From contig NZ_CAMLHO010000031.1 of NCBI RefSeq assembly GCF_946479765.1, forward strand, positions 1 through 46,788: a stretch of DNA of 46,788 nucleotides, written 5' to 3'. This document shows, one piece after another, positions 16,811-26,857 of this stretch (the stretch's first letter is position 1; each line of letters begins with the position of its first letter). The notes below the pieces were generated by a model. It did not search any database. It was not told where the DNA came from and saw nothing but the letters and a program-made list of their open reading frames with translations. The translations under genes and the position numbers were made by a program. The stretch is from an uncultured Aliivibrio sp. GTDB lineage: Bacteria; Pseudomonadota; Gammaproteobacteria; Enterobacterales; Vibrionaceae.

Positions 16811-19216
16811 TTAACCCATGATTACGATAATGTCATTAACACTGCCTTCCACTTGGACTGGGACTGCGCCGTTAACTTCTTCGCCATTAATTGTGATTGA
16901 TTGAACGCCTTTACTTACTGAGTTAGGGTTCTTAACTTGAATGTTGTATGTAGCACCACGCCATTGACGAGTCACTGAGAATTCAGGCCAATCTGTTGGG
17001 ATACACGGATCCACTGTTAAGCCTTCAAACCCAACTCGTACCCCAAGAATAAAGTTAGTCACGGCGAAATAAGCCCAACCAGAAGTACCGGTTAACCAAG
17101 GGTGATTAGCGCGGCCGTGATCTTGATGATCTTTACCCATGATGAATTGAACGTATGAGTAAGGTTCTGCCACACGCTTTTCAATCATGTCATTTTGGTT
17201 ATATGGATTTAGTGCATCGTAAAATTTCATAGCACGGTCACCACGACCTAATTTAGCTTCAGCGACCCAGGCCCATGGATTCGGGTGAGAGAAGATTGCG
17301 CCATTTTCTTTTACGCCTTGATAAACACGAGTAACAAAACCGATGTCATCATTTGGTGTTGAGAATGACGGTGAGTTTAAATGTAATCCGTATTCAGAGA
17401 ATAGATTCTCATCTACCGCATCCATCGCTTTTTCGCCACGCTCTTGAGATACCGCACCAGATAAAACAGCGAGTGTGTTTGATTCAAGATGAACTCGACC
17501 TTCAGTTTGTTGTGCAGTACCAATCTTGTCACCATCTTTGGTTAGGCCACGAATGTACCAACCACCTTCTTCATCCCAAAGATGAGTTTCACACGCTTCA
17601 CGTACGTTCGCTGCCATTTCAGAGTATTTAGCTACATCGGCATCATTATTTCGGAATTTAGCTAAATCTAAGAACTCTTCTAATGCCCAGAAATGTAAGA
17701 ATGAAACCATTGATGATTCACCACCACCTAGGTTTAGACAGTCATTCCAATCCGCTCGTAAACCTTTACAAATGCCAGTACGGCCAACATATTCTGCTGA
17801 AAAATCTAACGCTGCTTTCATGTGTTCATAAACCGTAGCGTTACCGCCATCAGCGTATGGGATCACTTCATCAAAGAAAGAGTGTTCACCGGTTTCCATT
17901 ACATATTTGATGATCGTTGGAACGATCCACAAATGGTCATCAGAACACGTATCTTCAATACCGTGGATCTTATCGTCATCCGATGGGGTTGGAACAACCG
18001 TAGGTGACTTTGATGGAACAACGTCAGCTTTTTCAGGATCAAACCAATCAGGATCAAATAAGTGTAGACCGTAACCCGCTTTCACTTGGCCGCGTAGTAA
18101 ATCGACAATACGTTTACGTGTCATTTCAGGATTAGAGTGAGGAACAGATATCGCATCTTGAGCGGTATCACGGTAGCCAAGGCCTGTACGTCCGCCAACT
18201 TCAATGAATGAAGCAAAACGAGACCACACGACACAGGTTTCTGCTTGATACAGTGTCCAAGTGTTGATCATCGTATCCAAACCTTCGTTTGGTGATTTAA
18301 CTTGGAATTTTTCACAACGCTCGCTCCAATGATCTTTGATCTCTTGGAATGCAGCATCAACATTTGCGACATCTTGGTATTTTTGACGTAGACGTTCACC
18401 GTTGCCTTTACCTAAACCAAGCACGTAAGCGAAACGTACTTCTTCACCCGGTTGAATAGTAAATTGCTTATGGAGAGAACCACAGTGGTTGTAACACGTT
18501 TGTGCTGAGTTAGAGCATTGACCTTTTTCAACGGCAATTGGATTGGCTTCATCACGGTATGCACCTAAGAAACTATCACGTTGACCGTCGTATGAATCTG
18601 GATCAAAAGTAGAAGCTAAGTAGTAGAAGCCTTCAAAATCATTGGTGTTATAGTAAAGATCGTATTCGATCACACCTTCATTATAAGACGTACCTGCGGA
18701 GTACAATGACATTTGGTGGTTTTGGTTGTCAGATTGAATATGGCTGAATGAGAATTCAACAAAAGAGAATGCAGAGATAACACGAGGCTTATCGCTGGTA
18801 TTCTTAATTACCACATCCCACACTTCAGCATCTTCACCTTTTGGAACAAATAAGGTTTTAGTTGCTTCAATGCCGTTGTAATCACATTTGAATTTAGAGT
18901 AAGACAGGCCGTGACGAACTTCGTAGCTTGCTTCATCTAAGCTTTTTGCTACAGGCTGCCATGAGATTGACCAGTAATCGCCAGTTTCATCATCACGAAG
19001 GTATACATAGTGTCCAGGGCGATCAAATGTGCCGTTTGGACGGAATTTAGTAACACGATTATACTCTGGAGAGTTATAAAAAGAGTAACCGCCAGCATTG
19101 TGAGAAATAACCGTACAGAATTTCTCTGTGCCTAAGTAGTTAGTCCATGGTGCTGGTACGTCAGGGCGTGTGATTACATATTCACGATTGTCGTTATCAA
19201 AAAAGCCGTATTTCAT
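16811..19216 (-). CDS. chbP: N,N'-diacetylchitobiose phosphorylase (GH94)
   Basis: An 801-residue cytoplasmic enzyme of glycoside hydrolase family 94. It cleaves (GlcNAc)2 with phosphate to alpha-GlcNAc-1-phosphate and GlcNAc, saving one ATP. The opening MKYGFFDNDNREYVITRPD and the catalytic segment DWNDCLNLGGG are those of the Vibrio enzyme; the general-acid aspartate is Asp492, the same position as in the studied Vibrio proteolyticus protein of equal length. It lies between the GH20 enzyme and the mutase in the chitobiose operon and should be induced with it. Confidence 0.95.
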   Translation of the reverse strand: MKYGFFDNDNREYVITRPDVPAPWTNYLGTEKFCTVISHNAGGYSFYNSPEYNRVTKFRPNGTFDRPGHYVYLRDDETGDYWSISWQPVAKSLDEASYEVRHGLSYSKFKCDYNGIEATKTLFVPKGEDAEVWDVVIKNTSDKPRVISAFSFVEFSFSHIQSDNQNHQMSLYSAGTSYNEGVIEYDLYYNTNDFEGFYYLASTFDPDSYDGQRDSFLGAYRDEANPIAVEKGQCSNSAQTCYNHCGSLHKQFTIQPGEEVRFAYVLGLGKGNGERLRQKYQDVANVDAAFQEIKDHWSERCEKFQVKSPNEGLDTMINTWTLYQAETCVVWSRFASFIEVGGRTGLGYRDTAQDAISVPHSNPEMTRKRIVDLLRGQVKAGYGLHLFDPDWFDPEKADVVPSKSPTVVPTPSDDDKIHGIEDTCSDDHLWIVPTIIKYVMETGEHSFFDEVIPYADGGNATVYEHMKAALDFSAEYVGRTGICKGLRADWNDCLNLGGGESSMVSFLHFWALEEFLDLAKFRNNDADVAKYSEMAANVREACETHLWDEEGGWYIRGLTKDGDKIGTAQQTEGRVHLESNTLAVLSGAVSQERGEKAMDAVDENLFSEYGLHLNSPSFSTPNDDIGFVTRVYQGVKENGAIFSHPNPWAWVAEAKLGRGDRAMKFYDALNPYNQNDMIEKRVAEPYSYVQFIMGKDHQDHGRANHPWLTGTSGWAYFAVTNFILGVRVGFEGLTVDPCIPTDWPEFSVTRQWRGATYNIQVKNPNSVSKGVQSITINGEEVNGAVPVQVEGSVNDIIVIMG

Positions 19217-19254
19217 TGTTCTATCCTTAACTAAAATACTAATAAATGGGTGAC

Positions 19255-21159
19255 TTATGGTTGACGGAAATTAATACCCTGACGTGTTAGGGTTGGTAAT
19301 CGTCCATTTAACCTTGATAAAAAGTCTGTCCAGTTTCTGTGTTGTTTTTGTGTCCACATACCTTCAGACATCGCTAAAAGGCGTGGGAAAATCATGTAGT
19401 CCATGCGTTCTTGGTTATTGATGATTTCACACCAAAGCGCGCATTGAATACCAAGAATTCGTTTACGAATAGGGTCGTTATCAGCAAGTTCTGCTAATGG
19501 TTCATAGTTATATGCATCTTCAAGAGGCAGCACGTTAGCCCAATCAACCCCCGGTTCTTCAGGAGCATAATCTTGTGCCATATCTAGGTAAGTAGTTTGG
19601 CCTGGCTGAAGGACGACATCAAAGCCTTGCTTTGCACAGTTAAGTGCTGCTTCTTCGCTTAACCAAGAGTAGATAACGGTATCTTTACTGACTTTGTTTC
19701 CATGTTGAGCTTCTTCCCAACCCAACATTTGTTTACCAAGTTGTTTGAGTTTATTTTCAGCATGACGTAATAAATGACCTTGCAGTTCAACTGGGTCGCT
19801 ATAGCCTTGTTCTTTCATTAATGCTTGGCATTTTTGGCTATCAGTCCAGACACCTTTAGGTACTTCATCTGCACCTATGTGAATGTAAGGAGCTGGAAAT
19901 AGCTCTGCAATTTCTTCAAGTACGGTATCAATAAAGGTGTAGGTTCCTTCAATTGCCGGAGATAAAACATTATCGGTGTAATGTTGAATACTGCGGTAGT
20001 TTGAATGATCGTCTTTATCAACCAATAAATGGGGTAATGCTTTAATTGCTGCACGGCAGTGGCCTGGGATATCTATTTCAGGAATAACCGTAATACCGCG
20101 AATATCGGCATAAACTATTACCTCTTTGATCTCTTCTTGTGAATAAAATCCGCCGTGTTTTTTTGCTACGTGAGTATATTGAGGTTCGATTATTTCCTCT
20201 GGCCCACGCCACGCACCAATGTCAGTTAATTCTGGAAACGCTTTAATTTCAATACGCCAGCCTTCGTCATCAGTTAGATGCCAATGGAACATATTAAACT
20301 TATACTGGGCTAATTGATTTATGAGTCTTTTCACTCTTTCAAGAGGGTGAAAATGACGGGCACAATCAAGCATCATGCCGCGGTAATGAAATCGAGGTTG
20401 GTCTTTAATCTTAGTGCATGGAATTTTCTGAGTATGCTCATTTACCAGTTGCAATAATGTGGCACAAGCATGGGTGAAACCTTCATTTGAACCGGCTTTA
20501 ATTTTAATTGTGTTTTCAGTAACCGTAAGCTGATAAGCCCCTCTATCCAAGGTCGGATTGGCAATAAATAGAATTTGACCATCTGTACTCATAGGGTAGT
20601 TTTTTGATGTTATTACTTGAAGTTCTTCACTTAACCAAGTTGCAGCCCCATCCGCTAGATGAGTTTGGGTTTCGAGTGAAATATCATTTAAATCAAACAA
20701 ACCATCAAGACGTTGCACTGATTCTGGTTTTGGGATTAACGATAATTCAGCAGGTGCCACTCTTGGTATTTGAGTTCGTTCAGTATGTGGTGACGCTAAT
20801 ACTATTGGAGATATAGAGACCTCTAAAAATTGAGGTTTTTCGCTATCGGCAATGAATATAGCAGCATCATCAAGACCATCAGAAATAAAACGAAAAGGGG
20901 CGGTTCCAATATTGAATTCTACGTAATAATGGTTATTGGCTTTTAGCATTTGATTGGCATTTGGAATGAGCTTACAGAAGCTACCGATTTGTTCCAAAGT
21001 ACCTTGCGTATTACTGTGTGGAGCAATGAAGCGATCAATTGTAAAATGAAATTGCCAATGATGAAGATCCACATCGCTTAAATTGTGTAACGTTAAGCCA
21101 AAGCGGCTTAGATTGTCTTTTTCTGACAGAACAACAAGATCTACACGATAATCCATCAT
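19255..21159 (-). CDS. Beta-N-acetylhexosaminidase (GH20)
   Basis: A 634-residue GH20 enzyme that removes GlcNAc from the non-reducing end of chitooligosaccharides. Catalytic Asp431-Glu432 are in HIGADEVPKG. The N-terminal region holds a carbohydrate-binding-like beta domain (about 1-130) and a GH20b domain (around 140-250), then the TIM barrel from FHYRGMMLDCARHFHP. I see no signal peptide, so it should act in the cytoplasm, beside the phosphorylase, as the Vibrio homologue is thought to. The start is ambiguous between two adjacent Met codons. Confidence 0.93.
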   Translation of the reverse strand: MMDYRVDLVVLSEKDNLSRFGLTLHNLSDVDLHHWQFHFTIDRFIAPHSNTQGTLEQIGSFCKLIPNANQMLKANNHYYVEFNIGTAPFRFISDGLDDAAIFIADSEKPQFLEVSISPIVLASPHTERTQIPRVAPAELSLIPKPESVQRLDGLFDLNDISLETQTHLADGAATWLSEELQVITSKNYPMSTDGQILFIANPTLDRGAYQLTVTENTIKIKAGSNEGFTHACATLLQLVNEHTQKIPCTKIKDQPRFHYRGMMLDCARHFHPLERVKRLINQLAQYKFNMFHWHLTDDEGWRIEIKAFPELTDIGAWRGPEEIIEPQYTHVAKKHGGFYSQEEIKEVIVYADIRGITVIPEIDIPGHCRAAIKALPHLLVDKDDHSNYRSIQHYTDNVLSPAIEGTYTFIDTVLEEIAELFPAPYIHIGADEVPKGVWTDSQKCQALMKEQGYSDPVELQGHLLRHAENKLKQLGKQMLGWEEAQHGNKVSKDTVIYSWLSEEAALNCAKQGFDVVLQPGQTTYLDMAQDYAPEEPGVDWANVLPLEDAYNYEPLAELADNDPIRKRILGIQCALWCEIINNQERMDYMIFPRLLAMSEGMWTQKQHRNWTDFLSRLNGRLPTLTRQGINFRQP

Positions 21160-21178
21160 CTTTTTCCTTATAAAAATG

Positions 21179-22054
21179 CTAGAACAAGTTATGTTCAGCT
21201 TTCCCTGCCATCATGATGCCACCTTCAATAGCATCACATTGTGGTTGAACTAAATACTGGCGAATAGAAGGGGATAACCATTCAACAATGCGTTCGCCAA
21301 TACTTCCCATTAACGCAATTTGTGTTGCGCCTTTTTTATTTAAAGCAGTTAAGAACATTTCTATATCGCTAGCTGTTTGTTGTAATAGCTCAATAGCAAG
21401 ATCATCTCCTTTTAATGCAAGAGCGAAAATAGTTGGAGAAAACTGTCCGTAATCGCATGGACGAGCCGTTTTAGACCAATCAACAATGCTGTCGATATCA
21501 TGAGTAAAATGCGCTAATACATGTTCGGTTAGAGTTGTCGTAGGTTTTATACCATCGGAAGCTAAAAGCGTACGTTGAATTAAATGAAGCCCCATAATCG
21601 CACCGCCACCTTGGTCTGATATTGGGAATTCTCGCCCTCCAACAACATGCTGTTGACCATCTTGGATGTAGATACCACAAGAACCAGTTCCTGCAATCAT
21701 GATTGCTCCATTTTTGCCTTTATGAGCACCTAAACATGCGCCGTAAGCATCTGTATTTAATGTCATTGAAGCAAAAGGGTGTTTTAGTTGCATAAACTCA
21801 TGCCAAGCTGATTTTTGCTCTGCACCAGCAAGGGCAAGACCAACATGCATTGTTGCAAAGTCATTTTCTGATAATTCACTTTGTGCTGCTGCTTGAGTTA
21901 TTGCTGTAATGATCGAATCCATTGCGACTGCGACACCAAGTAAGATGTTGGCGCTGCCGCTTTTCGCTTCACCTAATAACTCACCTTGTGCATTGCGAAT
22001 TCGAGCGCGACAAGAAGTACCACCACCATCAATTCCAACATAAAAATAGGTCAT
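21179..22054 (-). CDS. gspK: Glucosamine kinase (BadF/BadG-type ATPase family)
   Basis: ATP-dependent kinase of the GspK type, 292 residues from the start chosen here. The open frame runs on to 22132, but the family's N terminus is MTYFYVGIDGGGTSCRAR, and the ATG at 22054 has AAGGA eight bases upstream, while the longer form would overlap the GH9 gene by 73 bases. Phosphate 1 motif DGGGT is at residues 9-13; phosphate 2 is IAGTGSCG. The Vibrio cholerae homologue is specific for glucosamine. In this operon it would phosphorylate GlcN freed by the GH9 enzyme, giving GlcN-6-P for NagB. Whether it also takes GlcNAc cannot be told from sequence. Confidence 0.92.
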   Translation of the reverse strand: MTYFYVGIDGGGTSCRARIRNAQGELLGEAKSGSANILLGVAVAMDSIITAITQAAAQSELSENDFATMHVGLALAGAEQKSAWHEFMQLKHPFASMTLNTDAYGACLGAHKGKNGAIMIAGTGSCGIYIQDGQQHVVGGREFPISDQGGGAIMGLHLIQRTLLASDGIKPTTTLTEHVLAHFTHDIDSIVDWSKTARPCDYGQFSPTIFALALKGDDLAIELLQQTASDIEMFLTALNKKGATQIALMGSIGERIVEWLSPSIRQYLVQPQCDAIEGGIMMAGKAEHNLF

Positions 22055-22059
22055 GATTA

Positions 22060-23775
22060 TTATCCTTGCTTCGCTTGATAAGATGACTGAGTCATAATTG
22101 CTAATAAATACCATGCGCCGTGAGGGATCCATTGTTCACCCCAACGCCAGTTTTGTAGCATATCCTCACCGTGTGGCGCAGGATTGAAAGCGATATCTTC
22201 TTCATCGTCAAAACCGCCAGTAATACCGTTACAGACACCACCTTTAGCGTTAAAAAAGCCAAGGTGAGGAAGGTAATCAGGATTGTTATGACCATGGCCA
22301 TCTAACATGCACATATCATAAGGATTTAACCCTAATACCCAGTTCAAATTGTTCTGAGCAAAGCTCTCTAACTTCTGTTTAATATCATTAGAAGTAATAT
22401 GAGGTAAGACTAAATAACTCATACTTGCTAAAGAACCTAGGCGAGCATTCTCTCCTTGCCACCAGTAACCAGATTCATTGTCATGAGCAACAAAAAATGC
22501 ACTGCGTTTCTCTGAATTAACGGGTTTGACATATTGACGAGGGTAGCCAAAAGGATTATTTACTTCAGCAGTAATGTTTATTTCAAATTCAATAGCTTGA
22601 GTAATAACGGTTAGTGCATGCGCACAACGACTATTATCAGACTCAATATCTAAATATTGCGAAAGAGCAATAACAGGAAGACCGGCTTCTGCTGCGTGGA
22701 AATAAGGACGTTCGCCATTTTGAGTTGCAGACCAGAAATTATTTTGATGTTCATCACTTTGCTGGCGAGCTGATAATTTTTCTGCCCATGAACGAGCTTC
22801 AAGTAAAAATGCGTTATCTTGAGTTGCTTTAAATAGTTCGATAACGGCAAGAAGGGCGCAATATTCATCAATAATATTTTCTTCGCCATTATTTAAATAA
22901 TTAAGGTTATTCTCTTTCAGATGCCAATAGCCTTTTATCGCGGCTTCTACATAGTTTTTACTAGTAAATTCACCATCAATATCTAAGCGAGAAGCAGAAG
23001 CAAGAGCTGCAATGGCTATACCTCCACCTTGACGGAAACCGGCTTGGTAATCATCTGACTTAAGACCCTCTTGAGTCGCGTAAGCACAGAGTTCACGTTG
23101 ATTAACGTCTTTACTCCACTTATCAAATACGGTCATGTAAAAGAAACCTGCCGGATTTTGCATTCGAACTAAAAAGTCAGCACCAAACAATGCCTCTTCC
23201 TTAAGGCGTGTGCGGGAGAATGCTGCAAAATCCGATAGGTTTTGAGTTAATTCAAGCCCTTTTAGCATATTCCAAACTACCATCGGAATTTGCTGAGGGT
23301 TCAAATAATTAGTGTAAGAAAGGTGACTGAAGTATTTACTTACATCACCAGACGCGTCGTACCAACCGCCATGAACATCAACGGTTTCATTACTATTTAA
23401 TACAGGGGCTTTCTTATCTTGCTTGTCAAAAATGCCGCTGCAGCGTTGAGATTTAAAATAATGCAAAACATCAGAAAAGGTATTTTTTATTAATAAATCA
23501 GTACCAATAGTGAAAGGATGGGAAGTTATCTCATCAATCACTAAAGTAAATTCACCATGCTCAGTAAAATCAGAAAAATGGATTTCTGAAAAGTATCCTT
23601 GGTGCCAATTTGCCACTTGGAGTGATGAAGAAATAGAAAACTGATGTTTTACTTGCTGCGTTTGAGTACAAATGATTTTACCTAATAGCTCTTTATTAAG
23701 AGGGGTGCCAGTTAATAATACGGCTGACTTAGGGCCATTAAATTCGTAGCCAATGTGGTTTGTTAACAGTTGCAT
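22060..23775 (-). CDS. GH9 family exo-beta-glucosaminidase (annotated elsewhere as endoglucanase-related)
   Basis: A 571-residue protein with an N-terminal Ig-like cellulase domain (about 1-90) and a GH9 (alpha/alpha)6 catalytic domain. GGWYDASGD carries Asp140 and Asp144, the GH9 base pair; the C-terminal segment with Glu547 (WRWGEQW) is a candidate acid. No signal peptide is seen, so it is cytoplasmic and cannot be a normal cellulase. Homologues in Vibrio and Photobacterium chitobiose operons act as exo-beta-D-glucosaminidases on (GlcN)2. Five bases separate it from gspK, which would use its product. Confidence 0.87.
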   Translation of the reverse strand: MQLLTNHIGYEFNGPKSAVLLTGTPLNKELLGKIICTQTQQVKHQFSISSSLQVANWHQGYFSEIHFSDFTEHGEFTLVIDEITSHPFTIGTDLLIKNTFSDVLHYFKSQRCSGIFDKQDKKAPVLNSNETVDVHGGWYDASGDVSKYFSHLSYTNYLNPQQIPMVVWNMLKGLELTQNLSDFAAFSRTRLKEEALFGADFLVRMQNPAGFFYMTVFDKWSKDVNQRELCAYATQEGLKSDDYQAGFRQGGGIAIAALASASRLDIDGEFTSKNYVEAAIKGYWHLKENNLNYLNNGEENIIDEYCALLAVIELFKATQDNAFLLEARSWAEKLSARQQSDEHQNNFWSATQNGERPYFHAAEAGLPVIALSQYLDIESDNSRCAHALTVITQAIEFEINITAEVNNPFGYPRQYVKPVNSEKRSAFFVAHDNESGYWWQGENARLGSLASMSYLVLPHITSNDIKQKLESFAQNNLNWVLGLNPYDMCMLDGHGHNNPDYLPHLGFFNAKGGVCNGITGGFDDEEDIAFNPAPHGEDMLQNWRWGEQWIPHGAWYLLAIMTQSSYQAKQG

Positions 23776-23826
23776 CTATTTCTCCAAAATACCAATTACT
23801 GCTGTTTGAGGTTAACTTGTATGAAA

Positions 23827-24822
23827 TTAATTTTCGTACAAATAACAACGAACAAAATGGTTGTCTGACAGCTTTGTTACGGCAGGCATACGTTCTTTAC
23901 ATTTTTCTGTTACGTGAATACAACGACCTGCAAATGGGCAACCTACTGATTCTGGCGTCCAAAGAGGTATTTCCCCCTTGTTACCTTTCAGTTTGGTATG
24001 AATCGATTTGCTTGGATCTGGTACTGCTGATACTAATAGTTGAGTATATGGATGTTGAGGATCGTGAATGATCTCATCGGTGTCGCCCCATTCAACCATA
24101 TGTCCGACATACATTACTGCTAGATCTTCTGCGATGTAACGAGCAGTTGCGATATCGTGAGTGATGTAAAGTAGAGACATTTCTTTTTCAAACTTCATCT
24201 CTTCCATTAGGTTTAGAACACCTGCACGGATAGATACATCAAGCATAGATGTTGGTTCATCAGCAAGAACAACCTCAGCACCTACTGCGATATTACGAGC
24301 AAGGTTGACACGTTGACGTTGACCACCTGAAAGTTGATGCGGATATTTTTCAGCGGTCTCTTTTGGTGGGATAAGCCCAACTTGTTCTAGAAGATCGTAA
24401 ACACGTTCCTCTAGTTCTTTTTTATTACCCGGAGTGACTTTCTTATGAATAAGAAGTGGACGAGCAATATGGTGAAAAATATTGTGCGTTGGGTTTAAAG
24501 AGCCAAATGGGTCTTGCCATACCATTTGTACGCCTTCTCGATATTTCATGAGATCATTTTTCTTAACGATATCTTGAATATCACGGCCTTTATATTCGAT
24601 GATGCCGTCTGTTGGTGCGTACATTTTTGCGATCATTTTTGCTGTGGTGGATTTACCAGAACCTGATTCACCAACAACGGAAAGACCACGACTTTTGTAC
24701 ATTTTGAATGATACGTCGTTGATTGCTCGCATCATTGGGTTCTTAAGTGCGTTGCTACTTACAGGGAAATCTTTAACTAGATTTTTACCTTCAATCAGTA
24801 GTTTGCCAAATGCTTTGCTCAT
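23827..24822 (-). CDS. Chitobiose ABC transporter, ATP-binding protein (OppF/DppF type)
   Basis: A 331-residue ATPase of the peptide/nickel/oligosaccharide group. Walker A GESGSGKST, signature LSGGQRQR, Walker B VVLADEP. The C-terminal extension with several Cys (GCPFAGRCIHVTEKC and later RCYLY) is the oligopeptide-transporter domain that binds an Fe-S cluster in relatives. Although the family is named for peptides, its place in the chitobiose operon shows a (GlcNAc)n role, as shown for the Vibrio cholerae counterpart. Confidence 0.92.
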   Translation of the reverse strand: MSKAFGKLLIEGKNLVKDFPVSSNALKNPMMRAINDVSFKMYKSRGLSVVGESGSGKSTTAKMIAKMYAPTDGIIEYKGRDIQDIVKKNDLMKYREGVQMVWQDPFGSLNPTHNIFHHIARPLLIHKKVTPGNKKELEERVYDLLEQVGLIPPKETAEKYPHQLSGGQRQRVNLARNIAVGAEVVLADEPTSMLDVSIRAGVLNLMEEMKFEKEMSLLYITHDIATARYIAEDLAVMYVGHMVEWGDTDEIIHDPQHPYTQLLVSAVPDPSKSIHTKLKGNKGEIPLWTPESVGCPFAGRCIHVTEKCKERMPAVTKLSDNHFVRCYLYEN

Positions 24823-24844
24823 AATTTACTCCAGAAAATCCGTT

Positions 24845-25828
24845 TTATGCTTTTGCTTGTGCAATTGTCTCACCGTAAAGGTGGCAATTTGACAAGTGAC
24901 CAGGCTCAATCTGACGAAGCTGTGTAGGAATCGTACGACATGCTTCATGTACACGGTCACAACGAGACTGGAAGCGACAACCTTGTGGAATCTCTAATAA
25001 ATTAAGAGGATTTCCTGGGATACCGGTTAATTTAGTTTTTGGTCCCGTTAACGGTGGGAATGAACTCCCCAATCCTTTCGTATATGGGTGGTAAGGCGAG
25101 GTAAGGATCTCTTTTGACGAAGCAACTTCGATCAATTCACCTGAGTACATGATCCCAATGCGATCTGAGAACTCAACCATTAATGATAAATCGTGCGTAA
25201 TGAATAGAATGGAGAAACCAAACTCTTCTTTAAGCGCATAAATCTTTTGTAAAATTTCACGTTGAACAACAACATCTAGTGCCGTCGTTGGTTCATCCAT
25301 GATGATCATTTTAGGGTTTAGTGCTAATGCAATTGCAATAACCAAACGCTGGCGCATTCCGCCAGAGAACTGATGAGGATAATCACTTAAACGACTAGGG
25401 TGAATATCAACTATTTCCAATAGGCCTTGAGCACGAGTAATCGCTTGTTCACGAGTCATCGTCGTATGGCGCATGATTACATCACAAAACTGCTCTTCCA
25501 TCGGAAGTACAGGGTTTAATGCATTCATGGCACTTTGGAATACCATTGACATTTGACTCCAACGGAAAGCCTGCATTTGTGGATCGCTATATTTTAAGAT
25601 GTCTTGGCCATCAAATATAACCTCACCACCAGTGATGAATGCTGGCGGTTTATGTAGGCGCATTAAAGAGAATGCAATGGTTGATTTACCACAACCTGAT
25701 TCACCAGCCAGACCAAAGACTTCACCTTTACCAATGTCAAAACTCACATTGTTTACAGCACGCACATCACCTGATTCAGTAATGTAATCCACACACAGAT
25801 TGCGGATAGAAATTTGTGGGTCAGTCAT
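24845..25828 (-). CDS. Chitobiose ABC transporter, ATP-binding protein (OppD/DppD type)
   Basis: A 327-residue ATPase, partner of the OppF-like protein. Walker A GESGCGKST, signature FSGGMRQR, Walker B MIIMDEP, switch His in ITHDLS, and C-terminal Cys cluster (GCRFQSRCDRVHEAC and SNCHLYG). It starts one base after the permease stop, so translation is coupled. With the OppF-like protein it forms the heterodimeric motor of the importer. Confidence 0.92.
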   Translation of the reverse strand: MTDPQISIRNLCVDYITESGDVRAVNNVSFDIGKGEVFGLAGESGCGKSTIAFSLMRLHKPPAFITGGEVIFDGQDILKYSDPQMQAFRWSQMSMVFQSAMNALNPVLPMEEQFCDVIMRHTTMTREQAITRAQGLLEIVDIHPSRLSDYPHQFSGGMRQRLVIAIALALNPKMIIMDEPTTALDVVVQREILQKIYALKEEFGFSILFITHDLSLMVEFSDRIGIMYSGELIEVASSKEILTSPYHPYTKGLGSSFPPLTGPKTKLTGIPGNPLNLLEIPQGCRFQSRCDRVHEACRTIPTQLRQIEPGHLSNCHLYGETIAQAKA

Positions 25829-25829
25829 A

Positions 25830-26855
25830 TCAATCTTCCCTGTTCCAATTTAATACGGGTTTAGCTAAATCTGGTTTACGTTCAGTCGTATCTTGAGCTG
25901 CTAATTTTTTCCAGCGTTTCATTCCTTTGTGAGAACGAAGTTGTGGGTTAGCAATTTCATCGACTGCGAAGTTAAGCATTGCAAGGCCGACAGCGAGAAG
26001 AGTCAGTGCCATACAAGGAGCTATTAGTTCCCACCAAGCGCCAATCAAGATAGATGAAGACGTTTGTACGTTGTACAGCATGATGCCCCAGCTAATCGTA
26101 CTTGGGTCACCTAGACCTAAGAATGAAATAGTTGCTTCCATCATGATTGCGTACATTACCGAACCGATGAAGCTAGCACCTACGATAGAGATAAGGTTTG
26201 GAAGAATCTCAACAAAGATGATGCGCCATGATGATTCACCTAATACTTCTGCGGCTCTTACAAATTCTTTTTCACGTAGAGCTAAGGTTTGAGAGCGAAT
26301 AACGCGCGCGCCCCAAGCCCAGGATGTACACCCAATTATGAGGGCTATGGTCATTGGTCCTGCTTCACCAATAAAGGCTGCAAGTACGAACAGCAATGGG
26401 TACTGAGGAATAACTAACATGATGTTCATCGCAGCCGTTAATATGTCATCAACCTTGCCACCGAAATAACCTGCAGAGATCCCGATAACTGTTGCTAAGA
26501 AACACACCACTAAGCCTGCACCAAAACCAACCGCTAGTGATACACGAGCACCATGAGCAAGTTGAGACCAAACATCACGACCCATACGAGTTGTCCCCAT
26601 TACATGGTCTGCTTTTTTAGACATAAGTAATGTACGACGATCGGTTGCTAAGTTTTCAGATACCCAGCCATCAGGGTTGTTTTCAGCAGCATTTACTACA
26701 AAACTTGGGTATTCATGTGGTTTACCTGAACGTTTATCTGGAGCATGGTCGCTAAGAAACGGTGCGAACACTGCAACGAAGATAAATATGAATAAGATAC
26801 CTAAACCAAATAGAGATTTAGGGTTACCAGAAAGAAGTTTAATTAAGCCTTTCAT
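25830..26855 (-). CDS. Chitobiose ABC transporter, permease (DppC type)
   Basis: A 341-residue permease with an N-terminal helix (about 18-34), a periplasmic segment, then five helices carrying the BPD_transp_1 domain. The EAA motif lies in VRAAEVLGESSWRIIFVEILPN. The order DppB-DppC-DppD-DppF with very short gaps is standard for this transporter class. Confidence 0.92.
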   Translation of the reverse strand: MKGLIKLLSGNPKSLFGLGILFIFIFVAVFAPFLSDHAPDKRSGKPHEYPSFVVNAAENNPDGWVSENLATDRRTLLMSKKADHVMGTTRMGRDVWSQLAHGARVSLAVGFGAGLVVCFLATVIGISAGYFGGKVDDILTAAMNIMLVIPQYPLLFVLAAFIGEAGPMTIALIIGCTSWAWGARVIRSQTLALREKEFVRAAEVLGESSWRIIFVEILPNLISIVGASFIGSVMYAIMMEATISFLGLGDPSTISWGIMLYNVQTSSSILIGAWWELIAPCMALTLLAVGLAMLNFAVDEIANPQLRSHKGMKRWKKLAAQDTTERKPDLAKPVLNWNRED

Positions 26856-26857
26856 TA

